Shown: one piece after another, positions 24,810-37,102 of the stretch
Layout: every line of letters starts with the position of its first letter
How positions within the stretch are numbered: the stretch's first letter is position 1
Assembly (NCBI GenBank): GCA_958299035.1
Contig: CATQJL010000316.1
Location: 18,949,676-19,013,675 of the forward strand
Direction: 5' to 3'
Length of the DNA stretch: 64,000 nt
From: Cylicocyclus nassatus
Lineage: Eukaryota > Nematoda > Chromadorea > Rhabditida > Strongylidae
Position numbers and translations under genes: made by a program
Notes under the pieces: generated by a model
Databases searched by the model: none
What the model saw: the letters and a program-made list of their open reading frames with translations, nothing else
Told to the model about the DNA's origin: nothing

Positions 24810-25074
24810 CAGTGGGTGTCCTAGGTCTTCCGTTCGAGAAGGGGAGGGAGAAGGGGAGGGGCGACAAAAACTTGATGGAGGTGCATGGCGGTTTGTTCTT
24901 ACGAAATTTTTGGCAAAGCTGGGTTGAATTTTTATATTTTTTGAAAGTAATTGACTATTTAGGCGCAGGAAGTCGTTTGCTCAGTTTTACACAGTTTCAT
25001 AACTCATGTAAGTAACTTTGAAAATTCTGCGACTTATCCCGAGGGGCGTCCCCCCAATCGGTCCGCCACTGGAA
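24810..25074. mobile_element. hAT-like miniature element (degenerate)
   Basis: Begins CAGTGGGTGTCC and ends GGTCCGCCACTG, with the GGGGAGGGGCGACAAAAACT segment also found at 40920-40946. No matching 8-bp duplication was found. Confidence 0.45.
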
Positions 25075-25166
25075 TCGTTATAGCTGCGATTGTGAAATAT
25101 TACTTTGCTGCGCTTTACCTTGGAACTGTCTTTATAGTATTTTTGTGAACTCACGTAATTATCAAT

Positions 25167-25343
25167 ATGACTTCGTTCTTAATGGAAGAAAGTGCATCTA
25201 TATTGAAAAGAGCTCTTGTTGATGAAATCAACGGAAATTTTCACACGCAATCCAGGATTTGCGCAGCACTCCAGCTGAATAGCCCAATTATCACTAATCA
25301 ACACGAAGGAGCGAATGCGGGTAAAGAGTTTCACTCTTGCTAG
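25167..25343 (+). CDS. short open frame, unknown
   Basis: A 58-codon frame from ATG to TAG beginning MTSFLMEESASILKRALVDE. The acidic/basic mix looks protein-like, and a possible gtaaag donor lies near 25320. The opposite strand is also open across much of this interval, so coding status is doubtful. Confidence 0.15.
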   Translation: MTSFLMEESASILKRALVDEINGNFHTQSRICAALQLNSPIITNQHEGANAGKEFHSC

Positions 25344-25606
25344 CGTAATCTGATAATTGGTAGAGGGAATTCTTGAGACCGGCCGAAATAGTCGTCTGTA
25401 ACAGGCTTGCCCTGATGAAACTGAGAGAAAACTGACAGCAATTTTGATTTTGATCGCAACCCATGCACGAAAGTTCTAGTCTAGAATTTTAGGCAACAAG
25501 TGGAGAGCTGGACTCGCGGGTTTTCTAGAGGTTTTGATTGTCTTCTTGCGCAAGCGATCTCAAATGTCTCGGATTTGATCCTCGAAAAAAAAATCTTGTG
25601 AATCTC

Positions 25607-25819
25607 TCACACTGGCTTGCCTTGTGTCAACACTGCTACAAATTGTGAAAAGACTTTACACATTGAGGCATCTGATCCCATGATAGGACTGGCCTCAGAG
25701 AATTTCTTCCTCTTTTGTAAGGTGAGACTGACCGTGAAAGCTCTTTTCGCTATTGCACTTTGAACACATGAGACTTCATCTGCGCCCTTATATTCTAAAA
25801 GCTCATCAAAACTGCTCAT
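25607..25819 (-). CDS. short open frame, unknown, possible gene start
   Basis: A 70-codon frame beginning MSSFDELLEYKGADEVSCVQ. A cttcttag acceptor lies 16 nt upstream of the ATG on the same strand, as expected for a trans-spliced start. No domain is recognised and no clear donor or downstream exon was found. Confidence 0.2.
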   Translation of the reverse strand: MSSFDELLEYKGADEVSCVQSAIAKRAFTVSLTLQKRKKFSEASPIMGSDASMCKVFSQFVAVLTQGKPV

Positions 25820-25858
25820 TTCTGTTCCTGCGATCTAAGAAGCAAATGCCTGCAAAAT

Positions 25859-26264
25859 CTTAAAGGCAGCGTCCACCCAGAATTTACCCCCCATGTTTTC
25901 GTCATTCTAGGGCCTTTCCGTGGCCCTGATTGCAGTTCCGAACTTCAAACTCTCCAAAATTCACAAAAAACCCGATTCCTGGGGATCCTGTCTTGAGGGC
26001 GCGGACGAGTTTCGAATCGCTCGTCCTCGTCGGCATGCCAGCAGAGAGAAGCTGCAACTGCATGGGTGCAGTTGCCGCAGTGTGCAGCTTCTGCTCACTG
26101 CCATGTCAGTACGTGTCGAGAGGCAGACTCTGGTATCTCCATTCAGAGACGACGTTAGAAGACCGGACTAACGCAGATCCCCTTTTCTGGAACCTACATT
26201 CAGGATCGACCCTAATCGGAGGGGGTTAGGTTTAGCCTGGACACTGCCTTTGAAGCTCTTCAAA
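25859..26264. mobile_element. AAAGGCAGCGTCC-ended element, copy 1
   Basis: Starts TTAAAGGCAGCGTCCACCC and ends GGACACTGCCTTTGAA. The interior matches the element at 38392-38818 in reverse, including GGGATCCTG and GGGCGCGGACGAGTTTCG. Overlapping open frames in both copies are shared by descent. Confidence 0.65.
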
Positions 26265-26473
26265 TAGCAAAATAATTGGACCTATTTTCGCGTATGTGAG
26301 TTCGGTCGCACCGCTCGCTTTTCGCTGCCACTGCCACGAGCGATCCGCCGAACAGCACCGGCCGCGCTACATCAACTTTTCTAACCATTTCCATTCAAAG
26401 CGACGGTTTTGCAATTCTTTTGTGTGCAAATGCGGAGAACCCAATAAAAACCGCATTATCTCACTTCCAAGCA

Positions 26474-26838
26474 TTAAAGGCAGCGTCCAGGCAGATCTGG
26501 ACCTATGGGGCTTCTATGTGGAAAGTACTTTTGGGGGCCTAACTAAGGCACTGCCCAAGCGGCAGCTCAGGTAGTGCTGTAATGGCTGAGATATTCCCCT
26601 CGAAACTGGACCCCGCGACCGTGTTTCGCATGGATTCATGGCGCAAAGCGTGGATCCTGGCGCGAAACTGCCATGAATCCATGCGAAACACGGTCGCGGG
26701 GTCCAGTTTCGAGGGGAATATCTCAGCCATTAGAGCACTACCTGAGCTGCCGCTTGGGCAGTGCCTTAGTTAGGGCCCCAAAAGTACTTTCCACGTAAAA
26801 GCCCCATAGGTCCAGATCTGCCTGGACGCTGCCTTTAA
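26474..26838. mobile_element. near-perfect palindromic element with TTAA flanks
   Basis: Two ~165-bp arms, TTAAAGGCAGCGTCCAGGC at the left and GCCTGGACGCTGCCTTTAA at the right, meet near 26655. A TTAA target site duplicated at both ends would suit piggyBac or Kolobok-type insertion; the AGG terminus favours the latter. The mirrored 63-codon frames are by-products. Confidence 0.8.
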
Positions 26839-27559
26839 TACAATCTTTAGAAGGTACAAAGGATAGACAAACGATTTATTGCTTGCTATAAACAGTCCGA
26901 GTTCTTCAAAGTTTTGCGACGGAATAAATTGAAAATAAATGAGAACACAAGTTGATTGTCCTAAGACCTGATTGGAAAACCAATAATAGACTGGGACTGA
27001 GCGAAAAATGATCAACACTTCTTCAGGAGCAACGAAGCGATTGGAAATGAATGAGTACAAAAAGTGGCCAAAGCGTCCATTTTGAGATGTTAAGAAAAGA
27101 GTGAAAAGAAAACTGGTAGCATTTCAAAAGTGATTTGTCAGTGATCCGATTGACTTGGAGAACAAAATTTCGTTGATTTTCCATGGGGCTCGTTTTTTTA
27201 GAATACTTTGTTTTATTTCTTAGAAAAACCTAAAAATTAAACCTACCCCGCTTGGAAGCCATTTTTTCAATGAAGTCATATTCATAAATGCAAATGTCTC
27301 TTCTAAGGAGGTGTTGTATAACGAGATACTCCATAAACTCCTAATCGTACAGCAAACTGCAAAATTTTAAACATCACTTTTCCGTAGAGAATTCTCTCGG
27401 CGGGCAGGTTTTAGAGTGCAGCATGCTGTTTGTTATCGGTTTTGCCGAGGTGAGCGAAATCCGTGAAGATGCAATAAGTGTTTAGACTGTACAATGAATA
27501 TACACAATGCACTTGGACTTAGACATGTCGTACGGGTCCGATTTTGAAAGCCCATATTC

Positions 27560-27585
27560 ATTTACATCTTATATATAAAGCTAAA

Positions 27586-27616
<31 letters not shown>

Positions 27617-27890
27617 ATGTCTCTCTGTCTGCCTGTCTATCTGTACGTATGTTCCGAATAGAAAATTCCATTTTTGAACCGATCCGGACCAAACTTGGCA
27701 CACATACACATCGGGTCCCGGCGGGTATCATAGGCCACCTTTCGTTATCGACCGATATCGATTTTATCAATTTTTTTGCAAAATTTGAGCTACGGGGCTG
27801 GGAGTTGGCACAGGGGGTAATCGAGCATGCTGATTACGAATATAATAATGACAGGGCCGGGCGGAGCGGGGTAAGTCAACTAGTCTTTTA
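27560..27890. repeat. dispersed repeat with (CTGT)n head
   Basis: TATATATAAAGCTAAATGTC leads into a CTGT microsatellite (27588-27640), then CCGGACCAAACTTGGCACAC, then one copy of the ~97-bp unit of 23.3 kb. This order looks like a dispersed repeat family rather than a gene. Confidence 0.55.
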
Positions 27891-28398
27891 TAAAATTTGA
27901 AGGGGAAACTAGATGAGGAAAAGATTTTTTATGTAGCTCACCCAACTAATAGTTTTCAGTGTTCGACGGTAAACTCTTCATACTTTCATTGCGACTGCCA
28001 AGAGCTTGAGTCTCAACGTAAGTTTTTGCATTTTGTAAGCGGAATGCTAAGCTGCAAAAAGGAAACGAAAACGAACGGAAACGGAAAACGGTGTAGGCGA
28101 ACTTCGGAGCCGCTTAACATTGACCTCATTTATTGATGCCACCGTGCTGGCTTCCGCTTCTCCGATTATTTGCTTCTCGAGATCTTGGCAGAGACTCGCA
28201 TTTTTTTCGGTTGCCTCGTGCTCGATGGCGCTTTTCGTGAAGACCAATAAGACGCTGGCTCCATTCAAATCCACTCAATCGGTGCGCAGGCGGTCGCATC
28301 GCGCGTTCGTGCTGTGCCTAGGGCGCCCTTGCATACTTCAGACAATTAGTGATCTATTTGTAGAATGTATATTCCATAAGCGTACGCCACGTACCAAG

Positions 28399-28438
28399 TC
28401 GTACCAAAGAAAAGGAAGTCGTACCAAAGAAAAGGAAG
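28399..28438. repeat. 20-bp tandem duplication
   Basis: GTCGTACCAAAGAAAAGGAA twice in a row, directly at the edge of the following inverted repeat. Confidence 0.75.
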
Positions 28439-28627
28439 CTGGCCAGACGATGCCACCACTGAGGCGAAGACGTTATATAAAAGTGCTGAGCCAACCAATC
28501 ATAGTCTTGCAAAGATATAATTCTGAGTGCATCATAGTGCCACTAGTCCCTCTTCTTCTTCTTTAGCGTTGGCTTAGCACTTTTATATAACGTCTTCGCC
28601 TCAGTGGTGGCATCGTCTGGCCAGCTT
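28435..28627. repeat. inverted repeat, 62-bp arms
   Basis: Arms 28435-28496 and 28567-28627 share GCTGGCCAGACGATGCCACC and TTATATAAAAGTGCT with almost no mismatch, separated by ~70 bp. Confidence 0.8.
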
Positions 28628-29149
28628 TATTTTCTTTATCTTCCACAATGACCCCTTCAGCGAAGTTGTCGACGATGTCGACGACTTTGAGGTTCTTTCA
28701 TATTCGCTTGACTTGTTGATGCGACGGCCATGCTGACTTCTGCTGCGCTTCTGGTGACATCACTTTTGCGGCAACGATCTGCTTTTGAGTTTAACATCTC
28801 TCTCAAAAGCTCCATATTCTCTTCAGTCATGCCTCACAATAGACGGCGCTTTCTTGGAGCAGAGGGATAAAACGTTCCTTAAATACCCATATGTTCGTGC
28901 CTTCGAAGTAATCGTAGCTGTCAAACAGTTTGCAGATGTCGACTTCTAAGCGGTCTTCGTTTCGTGGTCCACTTCCACCGTGCCGCCCACTGAGTCCCTA
29001 AGTAGATTTTTGGTTGACCAGTACTACTCAAAAAACTGAAATCATTCACTACCATACAAAGATAGCATGAGATTCCGACACTCTGCATGTCTTTTCCAAC
29101 ACTAATCTTTGTTGGTTCATAATTTATCTCCTTCAAAAAGGACACACAT

Positions 29150-31500
29150 ACAATAGCCTAATATAAACAACATCAACAACTATCACACGTCTTGATAGCA
29201 CTGTTATCTCAGATATAAGACTATACAATGACTACACATGCGCAGATAATATAAAACATGTAATATAGTTGCATAATTGTTTCAGCTACAAAAGAACCAT
29301 CATGGGAATTAATCTTTCTTTTTTTGTTCACTCAGATAGACAAAACATTCTATTCTACGGCTAATGAAACCATAATTTTTGATTTTAGAAATTGATAGCT
29401 TTCCCTCTTAGCAGACAAGCATCTAATCAACTTGAAGCACTTGTTGAAAAAATTCTACATAATGTACTGCAGTGCAACAAAACTACTAAAGTTTCATTGC
29501 AAACAACTTATTCGCTGAAGACTGAAAAACAGATAAGTTATGCGTAACGAAAGCGAGAACATATAATAGTTAAAAGGCAGCTAGTATACAGCGTAGTGCT
29601 ATATTGAAAAAAAAACTTACAAAGCGCTGCAACAAAATAAGATGCTGGATGAATGGATTGCGACTGGATTGCGAAATCCCAACACTTGTCCATTGCTCCC
29701 GCTTTCGTGCCGGAACTCATATAGTTATGGCTAGCCTTCTCACAGGCGAGATTTCACAATAACAGGATGCATAGCTCATGGACTTCAATCATGACGACGA
29801 TGGAATGGGTGTAAAAACAATTTGTTGTCAAAATCCAGACTAATGGCTGACGTTGCGTACCACTCATTGAAGTTTCTAACCAATAATTCAAAGGCACCCT
29901 TGAGAATGTTCATGCAGCTTTGATAATGGATATCGGCGAATTCTGGCATTTTGGAAACTGCGAAAAATTACTTATTTTTTCCTTTTACTGGCCTCAACTG
30001 CTCTTGCCCATCTTGGCGTGGATGCGCACTAAATTCGGCTCTAAGATTGCTTCTTCACATTACTTTGAAGCTGCCACTTCTTCCATTGTAAACGCAACAT
30101 CAGTTATCCGAACATGTCCACCTCTGTGCCATTGTCAAATCCTCAGATATAGACCCAATTTTGCTGGCTATGCGATGGTCTTTACTAGTAAGTGGGAGAG
30201 GTATAAACCACTCATTCATCATGACTCTCAAACTGCAATTAGGAAAGAAGTAAATTGACAGCCAAAAGCAGCAACTCACCAAGCTTCTATATCGTCGTCT
30301 GAAACATATGATTCTCAAAAACAAATCAGTGGCCTCTCAACGAAGTATAGGCTGATGACGAAGGCGCAACGTTTTTGGGCGCAAACGCGGCTTCATTAGC
30401 TGCAGAGCGGACGAGGCACAAGATTTACAACAGTGAAGATACGCGCGCGCCGCGTCCGCGCTTGCTTAAATAATACTACTTCTACGCCTTCGTGATGCAG
30501 TAGCCTTTATGTTCCACTCTGCTTCCCTCGTACGCAAACCGACTTATTGACTCAAATTCCCGAAGGAAATAACAGCTAAAGGATCATGTGTTTCTTCTCA
30601 AACTTCTATCCAGCCTAGTTTCTTCCCCACTCTCAGGCGTTTCCTTTAATTCGGACAACGTCTCACAAATCGAACACCTTAATATCCAACGCATCTTCGT
30701 GTATGATAAATATCCAAAATCTGCACTTGTCTTCCAACTACAAATGGTACTACTCACACCATAACTTTTGATCAATGTTGTCGAACTGTTAATAGTCTAA
30801 TTCAATTTAAATTGCAACCAGTGGGGTAATGGGCCTCGAAGGGGGCTGACGTCCAGTAGTACACCTTTCCAATGTGCTCTTAACCCTCTTCCATCGCGTG
30901 ATTGACCACTGAGATTAGCATAAATATGGAACCATAACTCCACAAGCTTTAGTCGTTGACTGCCATGACATTTCATTGTGAAGATGTTAAGAGTAATGGC
31001 AATCCAGATGTTTTTGGTCAGTCTTATTTTGTCACAAGCTTTTATCATGGAAGCAGTTGTTGGATATCTTGTCTGCAACGTCATATGTAGACATGTCCAG
31101 TCTAGCAAAGATGCTACAACGATAGGAGACATGGTAAATCCCGTAGATACAACGAGAGCAAAGAAAAGCTATCTGCAACACTCCATCAGGTAGAAGGGAA
31201 AGAAATGTTGCTACCAACTTCAGCCAACTTCTCTTTGCAATTCGGCATATCTTCAAGAGAAAGTACTATGCTTTCCGAGACTGTCTAGGAAGATTATTCT
31301 TTATAAGCTTGTTTTGCGGCACAGGCGCGATAGTGTGAGAATTTTCTCACGCCCCCCCCCCCCTCTTCACCCCTGAGCCGGGACCAAGGTGATTCCCTTC
31401 ACCAAAAGCCGAGAAAAAAATCAGCAGTGAGGTAAAGTTAAGCAAAAAAGATATCTGCACGTGAATTGTTTTTGCTTAGGAAAGGAGGAGTCTTTTGAAA
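29150..31500. other. no supported gene; scattered coding-like scraps
   Basis: On the - strand short frames such as MEEVAASK, EEAILEPNLVRIHAKMGKS and SCMNILKGAFELLVRNFNEW occur at 29.9-30.2 kb in different frames. They could be remains of a pseudogene or transposon; no motif identifies them. Confidence 0.25.
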
Positions 31501-31544
31501 AAAGTGCTTGGTGACGGATGTGAGCAGTGATTTTTGGAGATTTT

Positions 31545-31868
31545 CGAGTTTTTAACATAAAAAAATTCATAACTTCTGTAGATGAACATCTTGTACGCCT
31601 GGGGTCCCTTGAAGAAAGTGCCGGGTGAAGGGTGGGTGAGTCTTTTATAATGGGAGTGCTCAAGTAGACCTCTTTTTACAATGGTAAAAAAGCCTGTACT
31701 TGTGCACTCCCATTATAAAAGTCTCACCTACCCTTCACCCGGCACTTTTTTCAACGGACCCCAGGCAAAGTATATATTTTCTGAAAGCGGAGGACGAGAC
31801 GGGTGACCATCAAGGCGTACAAGATGTTCATCTACAGAAGTTATGAATTTTTTTATGTTAAAGACTCA
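31545..31868. repeat. inverted repeat with one-sided deletion
   Basis: Arms share CATAACTTCTGTAGATGAAC, GTACGCC and AGTGCCGGGTGAAGGGT. The right arm has ~50 bp (around GAAAGCGGAGGACGAGACGG) that the left arm lacks. Confidence 0.7.
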
Positions 31869-32190
31869 AAAATCTCCAGAAAATCACTAGGACACCCTTC
31901 ACCAGGCCTTTTTTAACGGAGCCCGGGTAAAGTAGATATCTTTGAAAGCGGAGGACGAGACGGTTCCAATGGCGACCTTCATGGCGTACAAGATGTTCAT
32001 GTACAGAAATTACGGATTTTTCTATCCTAAAAACTCGTAAATATCCAGAAATTACTACCCACACTCTTCACCAAGCACTATTTCAACAGACTCCAGGCAA
32101 ACTATATATTCAAAAGCGGAAGACAAGGTGGCTTTAGAAACATTTCCCTTGCTGACGTTGCCGTTCATCTACAGAAGTTAGGAACAAACA
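31725..32190. repeat. ~170-bp tandem repeat, three units
   Basis: Units begin with CACCCTTCACC-like sequence near 31729, 31893 and 32066 and share GAAAGCGGAGGACGAGACGG, GTACAAGATGTTCAT and CTACAGAAGTTA. The third unit is degraded. Confidence 0.7.
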
Positions 32191-33002
32191 AACAAGGTTT
32201 ATACCAAAGGGGGTTCAAGGGAAAGGAGACAGGGGATTGAAGGGGTGGGTAGGAAATAAATTTCAGGGAGTTTATGTTGTCAATGAATTGTACTATTTTG
32301 AAGACTGCTTTTCTAGTTTCAACTCATTTAGATAAAAAAGTAAAAACTTACATTCAAGCAAACAAATTTTCGCATGAAGAAGAAATTGGGACCATTACTT
32401 TCCCTCCCCCCCCCGGTCGACATTTTATGATTTCTTGATCAACTGAAACACCATTCACCCGGAGGGGTCATTTTCACCTTATCGCACCTGTGTTTTGCGG
32501 CTTCAATGCCTGTGTCGCTATTCTGCTATTCTCAGCCCAGGAAATCTGCCAAGCCTGTCACGCCGTTTCGACCCTGCTGCCCATCATCAAAAAACGACTG
32601 CGGCATTCTCAGTGAGGTGCCCCCATCATCGTTAGCTAATAGAATACGACGTTTGCATAGATGCCTTTCTCTCATAAGAACGAAAATCCATGTTTGGACT
32701 TCCAGCGAGTTTTTTCATAAGCACTCTCTGGCCTAAATATCGATTGGACGCTAGTCATTATTGATCTAGCAAGACGAAAGTGCCCCCATACCTGCGATGC
32801 CTCTATACAACTTCACGTGCGTTCCATACCAAAGCTCTTGCTCGGATCAGTATCATCTCGCATCTTAAATGATGGGGCTTGGTCTCATTTCTAAACCTTA
32901 GCGTGTGCAAATCATTTATTTTCAACAGCATGCCTTTTTTGACTTTAGAATTCCGACAGTTCACCTCGCCGTTTAAAGCAGTGCGCTGCGCCACATAATG
33001 TG

Positions 33003-34313
33003 AAGTGCTGTTCATAATTATACGAGCACCCTTTATAGGGAGTTCCGGGACTTTTTGGGAAGAACTCAAAAACCTGTCGGCACTGCGTGAAAGAGCATAG
33101 CCGGAATTGATAAATGCGACAAAAGAATGAAAATTGTTGTCAACCTTAAGAATGCTTTTGCGCCGAATGCAAATTCTCAACGGTTCATAATCATAAGAAC
33201 ACCTCGAACGAGATCTGTTTTCCACTAAAAGTGCAATCTTTCAAGTCTAAATTTTGTAGTGCTACATCAAGAATGCTTGAGATGTCTGCTACACACTGAA
33301 TCCAATGTAGTTCATGGAGGGGAACTTCACTCATTTCAATGGCCCAGAATCTAGCTTCTACCACGGCCATGACATAAGTTGAGCATTCTCAACAGATGTT
33401 TTCCTTGACACTCAAAAAATCTCTGCATTCTCGTGGCTTTTTTTTAAACTAAGTCATAACCTCAACCAAAAATTATCACGATTTCATGCCTTATAACTCA
33501 CCTTCTAAAGTCCCACAACAGACTAAGCACGTAGTAGTAGAGGTTCTCAAAACTGTGTATCTGGTTAGAAGAAATCAGCAACGTTGACCGTTTGAATTGG
33601 ATACGCAGGCAACATTCCGCCAAAATCACTATTTTACTATTCCAAGCACGCTTTTTCGGTTTTTAGCTCCATATCCTCAAGATTACTTTCACAAAAACCC
33701 AAAACCTCAGCAGGCTACATCCTCATGCAAAATACAGCTGCTTCATATCAAATGATTGCGCGGGCAGAAGCTGAGTCTGAGGCTCCAGATCGTACTGGTT
33801 GAGAATGAGGTCGAAAATTGGTAGGAAAACGCAAAGATAACACAGGTCAAAGCGTCAAACAGAATATCTGTCGAAAAGCTTAATTTATCTCATAGCTTTG
33901 ATAAAAGCTAAATAGAGCGCTTAAACCGCAGAAAACAAACGTCTTCGAAGGCTCTGCTCCAAAACCATTTCGGGCCATCCGAGAAGAGTATGCTTTTCTT
34001 TTCAAACTGTACTGGGTTCATTGCATATCAGATATCTCAGACTTTGCTATTGTGACTCTACAAGAAACCTGAACTCGAGAGAGCAGTTTTGAGTGAAAAA
34101 AAGAGCTTGTTTGAGGTTTTCGTATAATTATGAACCGCTGAAAATTGCATTCGGCGCAAAAACTTTCCCAAGTTTGACAACACTCATTCTTGTGCCGCAT
34201 GTGGTGTCTTCTTCTATGCTCTTTCACGCAGCACCAACTGTTTTATGAGTCCCTCCCAAAATGTCTCAATACTCCCAAGATATAGAGTGTTCGTGTAATT
34301 ATGAACAGTACTT
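33003..34313. mobile_element. element with ~210-bp diverged inverted ends
   Basis: Arms 33003-33210 and 34105-34313 align along their length (CTGTTCATAATTA, CTGCGTGAAAGAGCATAG, TTTTGCGCCGAATGCAA). The ~0.9-kb interior holds a short - strand frame (33370-33191, starting MAVVEARFWAIEMSEVPLHE) but no recognisable transposase. Confidence 0.6.
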
Positions 34314-34473
34314 TAGTAATTGAGTAATTATCAGCCATTAACTCTGGAAAAATCTCTACTCTCAGGTACAACAGCCATACTTCTTCCTTATATCACATCT
34401 TTTCTTTCTCATATATAAGTGCAAAGCAAGACTTACTGACTGATTCGCTTAGGTACATTAATCCAGCTATGGC

Positions 34474-34660
34474 AGTGACGTACAGCGGTAAAAAATTTTT
34501 TCAAATGAAGGTGCGTGTTAGCCACGCACTCCGAATATTTTTTATGGGGGCTTCCTAGAATTTTTGCGGGCCCCAACCCCTAAAATCTGGAAGAAGGGGG
34601 CGTGGCGTCAGCCAAACCCCCGAAAAAAATTTTTTATAAAACTAATTTGATTTTTAAAAA
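34474..34660. repeat. fragment of the hAT-like family
   Basis: Shares CAGTG.CGTAC, GGTGCGTG, GGGGGCGTGGCG and the AAAAAAATTTTTTATAA run with 40887-41110. Only one end is visible. Confidence 0.45.
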
Positions 34661-35669
34661 AATTTACAAAGTTATTTTAATTGTTTACAAAATCAAACAA
34701 TTTACTTGCACAATTTTACAACTGTTTTGCTTGCGGATAAGTACGAAACGAAAAGCTGCACTCTACATATTTCTGATGCAGAAGCTTATGAAATTCAGCA
34801 ATCTCCTCGAGATGCTCAGGTAATTTCGCAAATTTGATGTGTTATGACACTTGTCACTTGGGCTTCAACTCTGTGTACTGCCCTTGATCTGTTAACTTGA
34901 ATTCTAAAAGTGAACCCTTCAATGAACGTAGCATTAGTTATTTTATGCCTGTTGACTGACCGAAAAAGTTGGCAGCCCTAATTTTTGCAGACGTCTCTTC
35001 ATTGATTCAACGTTATTTCGCAGGACTCAAAAGAGGTAAGGTCTGAGCCCGCAGCATTTTAGCAAGGACTCATGCAACGGAAATACGTGCTTACAATATT
35101 GAATGCACTCAAGACAAATCATACAAAATTGCTTCAAAGCAGTCAATGCCGTAAGAGCCGAGTGTCCAACCAAGACTTTCATAAGTCTCTCCATTTGATT
35201 GACTTCTTTACCAGGTAGCTCAAGTGCCGTATATACATGGTGTAAAACAGAATTCTGTCGTCCATTGCTAGAAAAAATGGTGAAAGAAAGCAAAAATCAA
35301 TGAAATCACACACATACTGATCTTGCGTCTTCGTTCATCGTTTATTGAGTACCATCTTAATCACTAGATGGCTTATCAGTGAAGATTTGGAAACGTATTA
35401 TATACGATTTCATTCTCTCCTCCGGAAAAGTGTAGTAGGGCCTTTGTCAGAAGAGCTTCACAAAACATTTTCAGAATATAAGTGTGCCTCTCGCGATTTC
35501 GTCCCCGTGGACGGGCAATTTGCAAGATGCTCACTTCCAAACGCTGATTACAAACTTGTGTGTATGAATTCTGTCTAGATTTTCTGTACTCTGTACAGTC
35601 GAGATGCGCTGTGCTAAACCGCGTGACCATGAATTGTGTGAAATACGGCCGGGGCCTTAATGGCACATA
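34661..35669. other. no gene seen
   Basis: The 88-codon - strand frame 35027-35293 (KEVNQMERLMKVLVGHSALT) is the most protein-like, but has no motif or splice support. Confidence 0.3.
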
Positions 35670-36423
35670 TAGGGGCCTGCAGGATCGCGAGAGTCGGACG
35701 TGCGTACGGCCATTGCGCCGCGCACGTCGCATGTCACTGGGTCGTACTCGATTTAGGCTGGATAGGTGAGATTTTTTTGCTTTTCTTCTCATTTCTCGCC
35801 TTCTTTTCTTTTCAGGCGGCGAACATATGTTGGTGCAGAGGAGTTTATGATCTAGATTAAGGTGAGGTGCAGGATTATGCTCAATACGCCCAATATTGTG
35901 GACTTTTCACCCCTGCTTTAAAGAATGTTGAGTTTTCTGTTCTGGCTGTCCGATTATGTTCGATTTTTCGTCCTGCCTGCCCGGTTACAAAACTCCGTTT
36001 TATTTGCAACGTCTGTTCTACCTCATTTTGCATCATGCGCGTCATCACAATCATAATCATTGTCATCATCATCATCATCACAAGCAATATGCAAGATAAG
36101 GTAGAATAGACGGTAGAAATAGAACAGTTTGCTGTAACAGGGCAGCCAGGACAGAAAATCCAACATTTCAAACAGCAGGCATGGAAGGTCTGCAATATTG
36201 AGTCCGTATTGAGCATAATCCTGCACCTCACCTTAATTCAGATCTTAAACTCCTCCGCACCAACATGTGCTCACCGTCTGAAAAGAAAAGAAGGCGTGAA
36301 ATGTAAAGAGAAACAAAAAAATCTCACCTATCTAGCCTTAATCGACTACGACCCAGCGATATCAGGCGTGCGCGGCGCAAAGGCCGTACGCGCGTCCGAC
36401 TCTCGCGATCCTGCAGGCCCCTA
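35670..36423. mobile_element. palindromic element, 754 bp
   Basis: Ends TAGGGGCCTGCAGGATCGCG and its complement, with TA on each side; the arms meet near 36046 beside a (TCA)n run (36056-36080). The open frames at 35376-36439 mirror each other and are by-products. An intron-like GTGAG...TTTTCTTTTCAG segment is present in both arms. Confidence 0.8.
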
Positions 36424-37102
36424 TACCAGAGTCATGTAAAAGCTTCAAAACAAATCAAATTGAATAAATGTTATTGCATTCATACTCATTTTACTGCTCT
36501 CCATGTGCTTCCTAGCTTCTTCACGTAATCCAATGCGCCAAGTTCGCGGCTAATCTGTCGACATTTACTTTGACTGTGACTGAAAATGTAAGATGCCCTT
36601 TTTTGAATTACCTATTGAAAGTGTATACTAAACTTACATGCATAATTGTAGCGGCCGCTTTGCTCGTGAGAAACTTTTCTTCTTTTTGCTTTTATCTCAA
36701 ACGAACCTTTTACGATGTCGTGACCGGTACTCTTGAGAAAATAATTCACAGATCAGAAGAAATTAGCAGTTCTGCAAAAAAATCTCAACTTAAGGCAAAA
36801 AGTGTAGAAGATTTGACACGACTGAGCAAGAAAACAAATTGAAGATAAGAATTATCAAAAAAGGTTAGCATAAGTTAGAACTTGTTTGCAATTCAACACA
36901 ACTCTCGCGCTTCACGCATTTCGCTCCGAGACCCTTGGTTTCCCAGGCGAATAGTTGGAATAATTTCTTCATCACACGAGCGACCTCTCGCCGGATATGT
37001 GCGGCCGCTCCCATTCTTCCCGTCTGCCGTTCCGGCGAGTCCGACATTGACCCTGTGTATTTATGTGGCCGTCAGGGTGGAGGAACGAACACCTCAACTG
37101 GA

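Larger units (their letters stand above)
28047..29145 (-). pseudogene. decayed coding scraps, unknown origin
   Basis: On the - strand several short frames look protein-like but do not connect. They include 28830-28657 (MTEENMELLREMLNSKADRC, 57 codons), a frame just before it (LFDSYDYFEGTNIWVFKERF), one at about 28690-28570 (VDNFAEGVIVEDKENKAGQ), and 28274-28047 (EHEATEKNASLCQDLEKQII). The glutamate/lysine-rich style would suit a retroelement gag or a host exon copied by a transposon, but no hallmark motif is present. A 28.43-28.63 kb inverted repeat duplicates part of one frame. Confidence 0.2.

Noticed and set aside
36570..36842. 90-codon + frame with a possible 64-bp GT-AG intron near its start
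   Set aside because: Splicing that intron shifts the frame onto a TGA within a few codons, and no alternative boundary fits.
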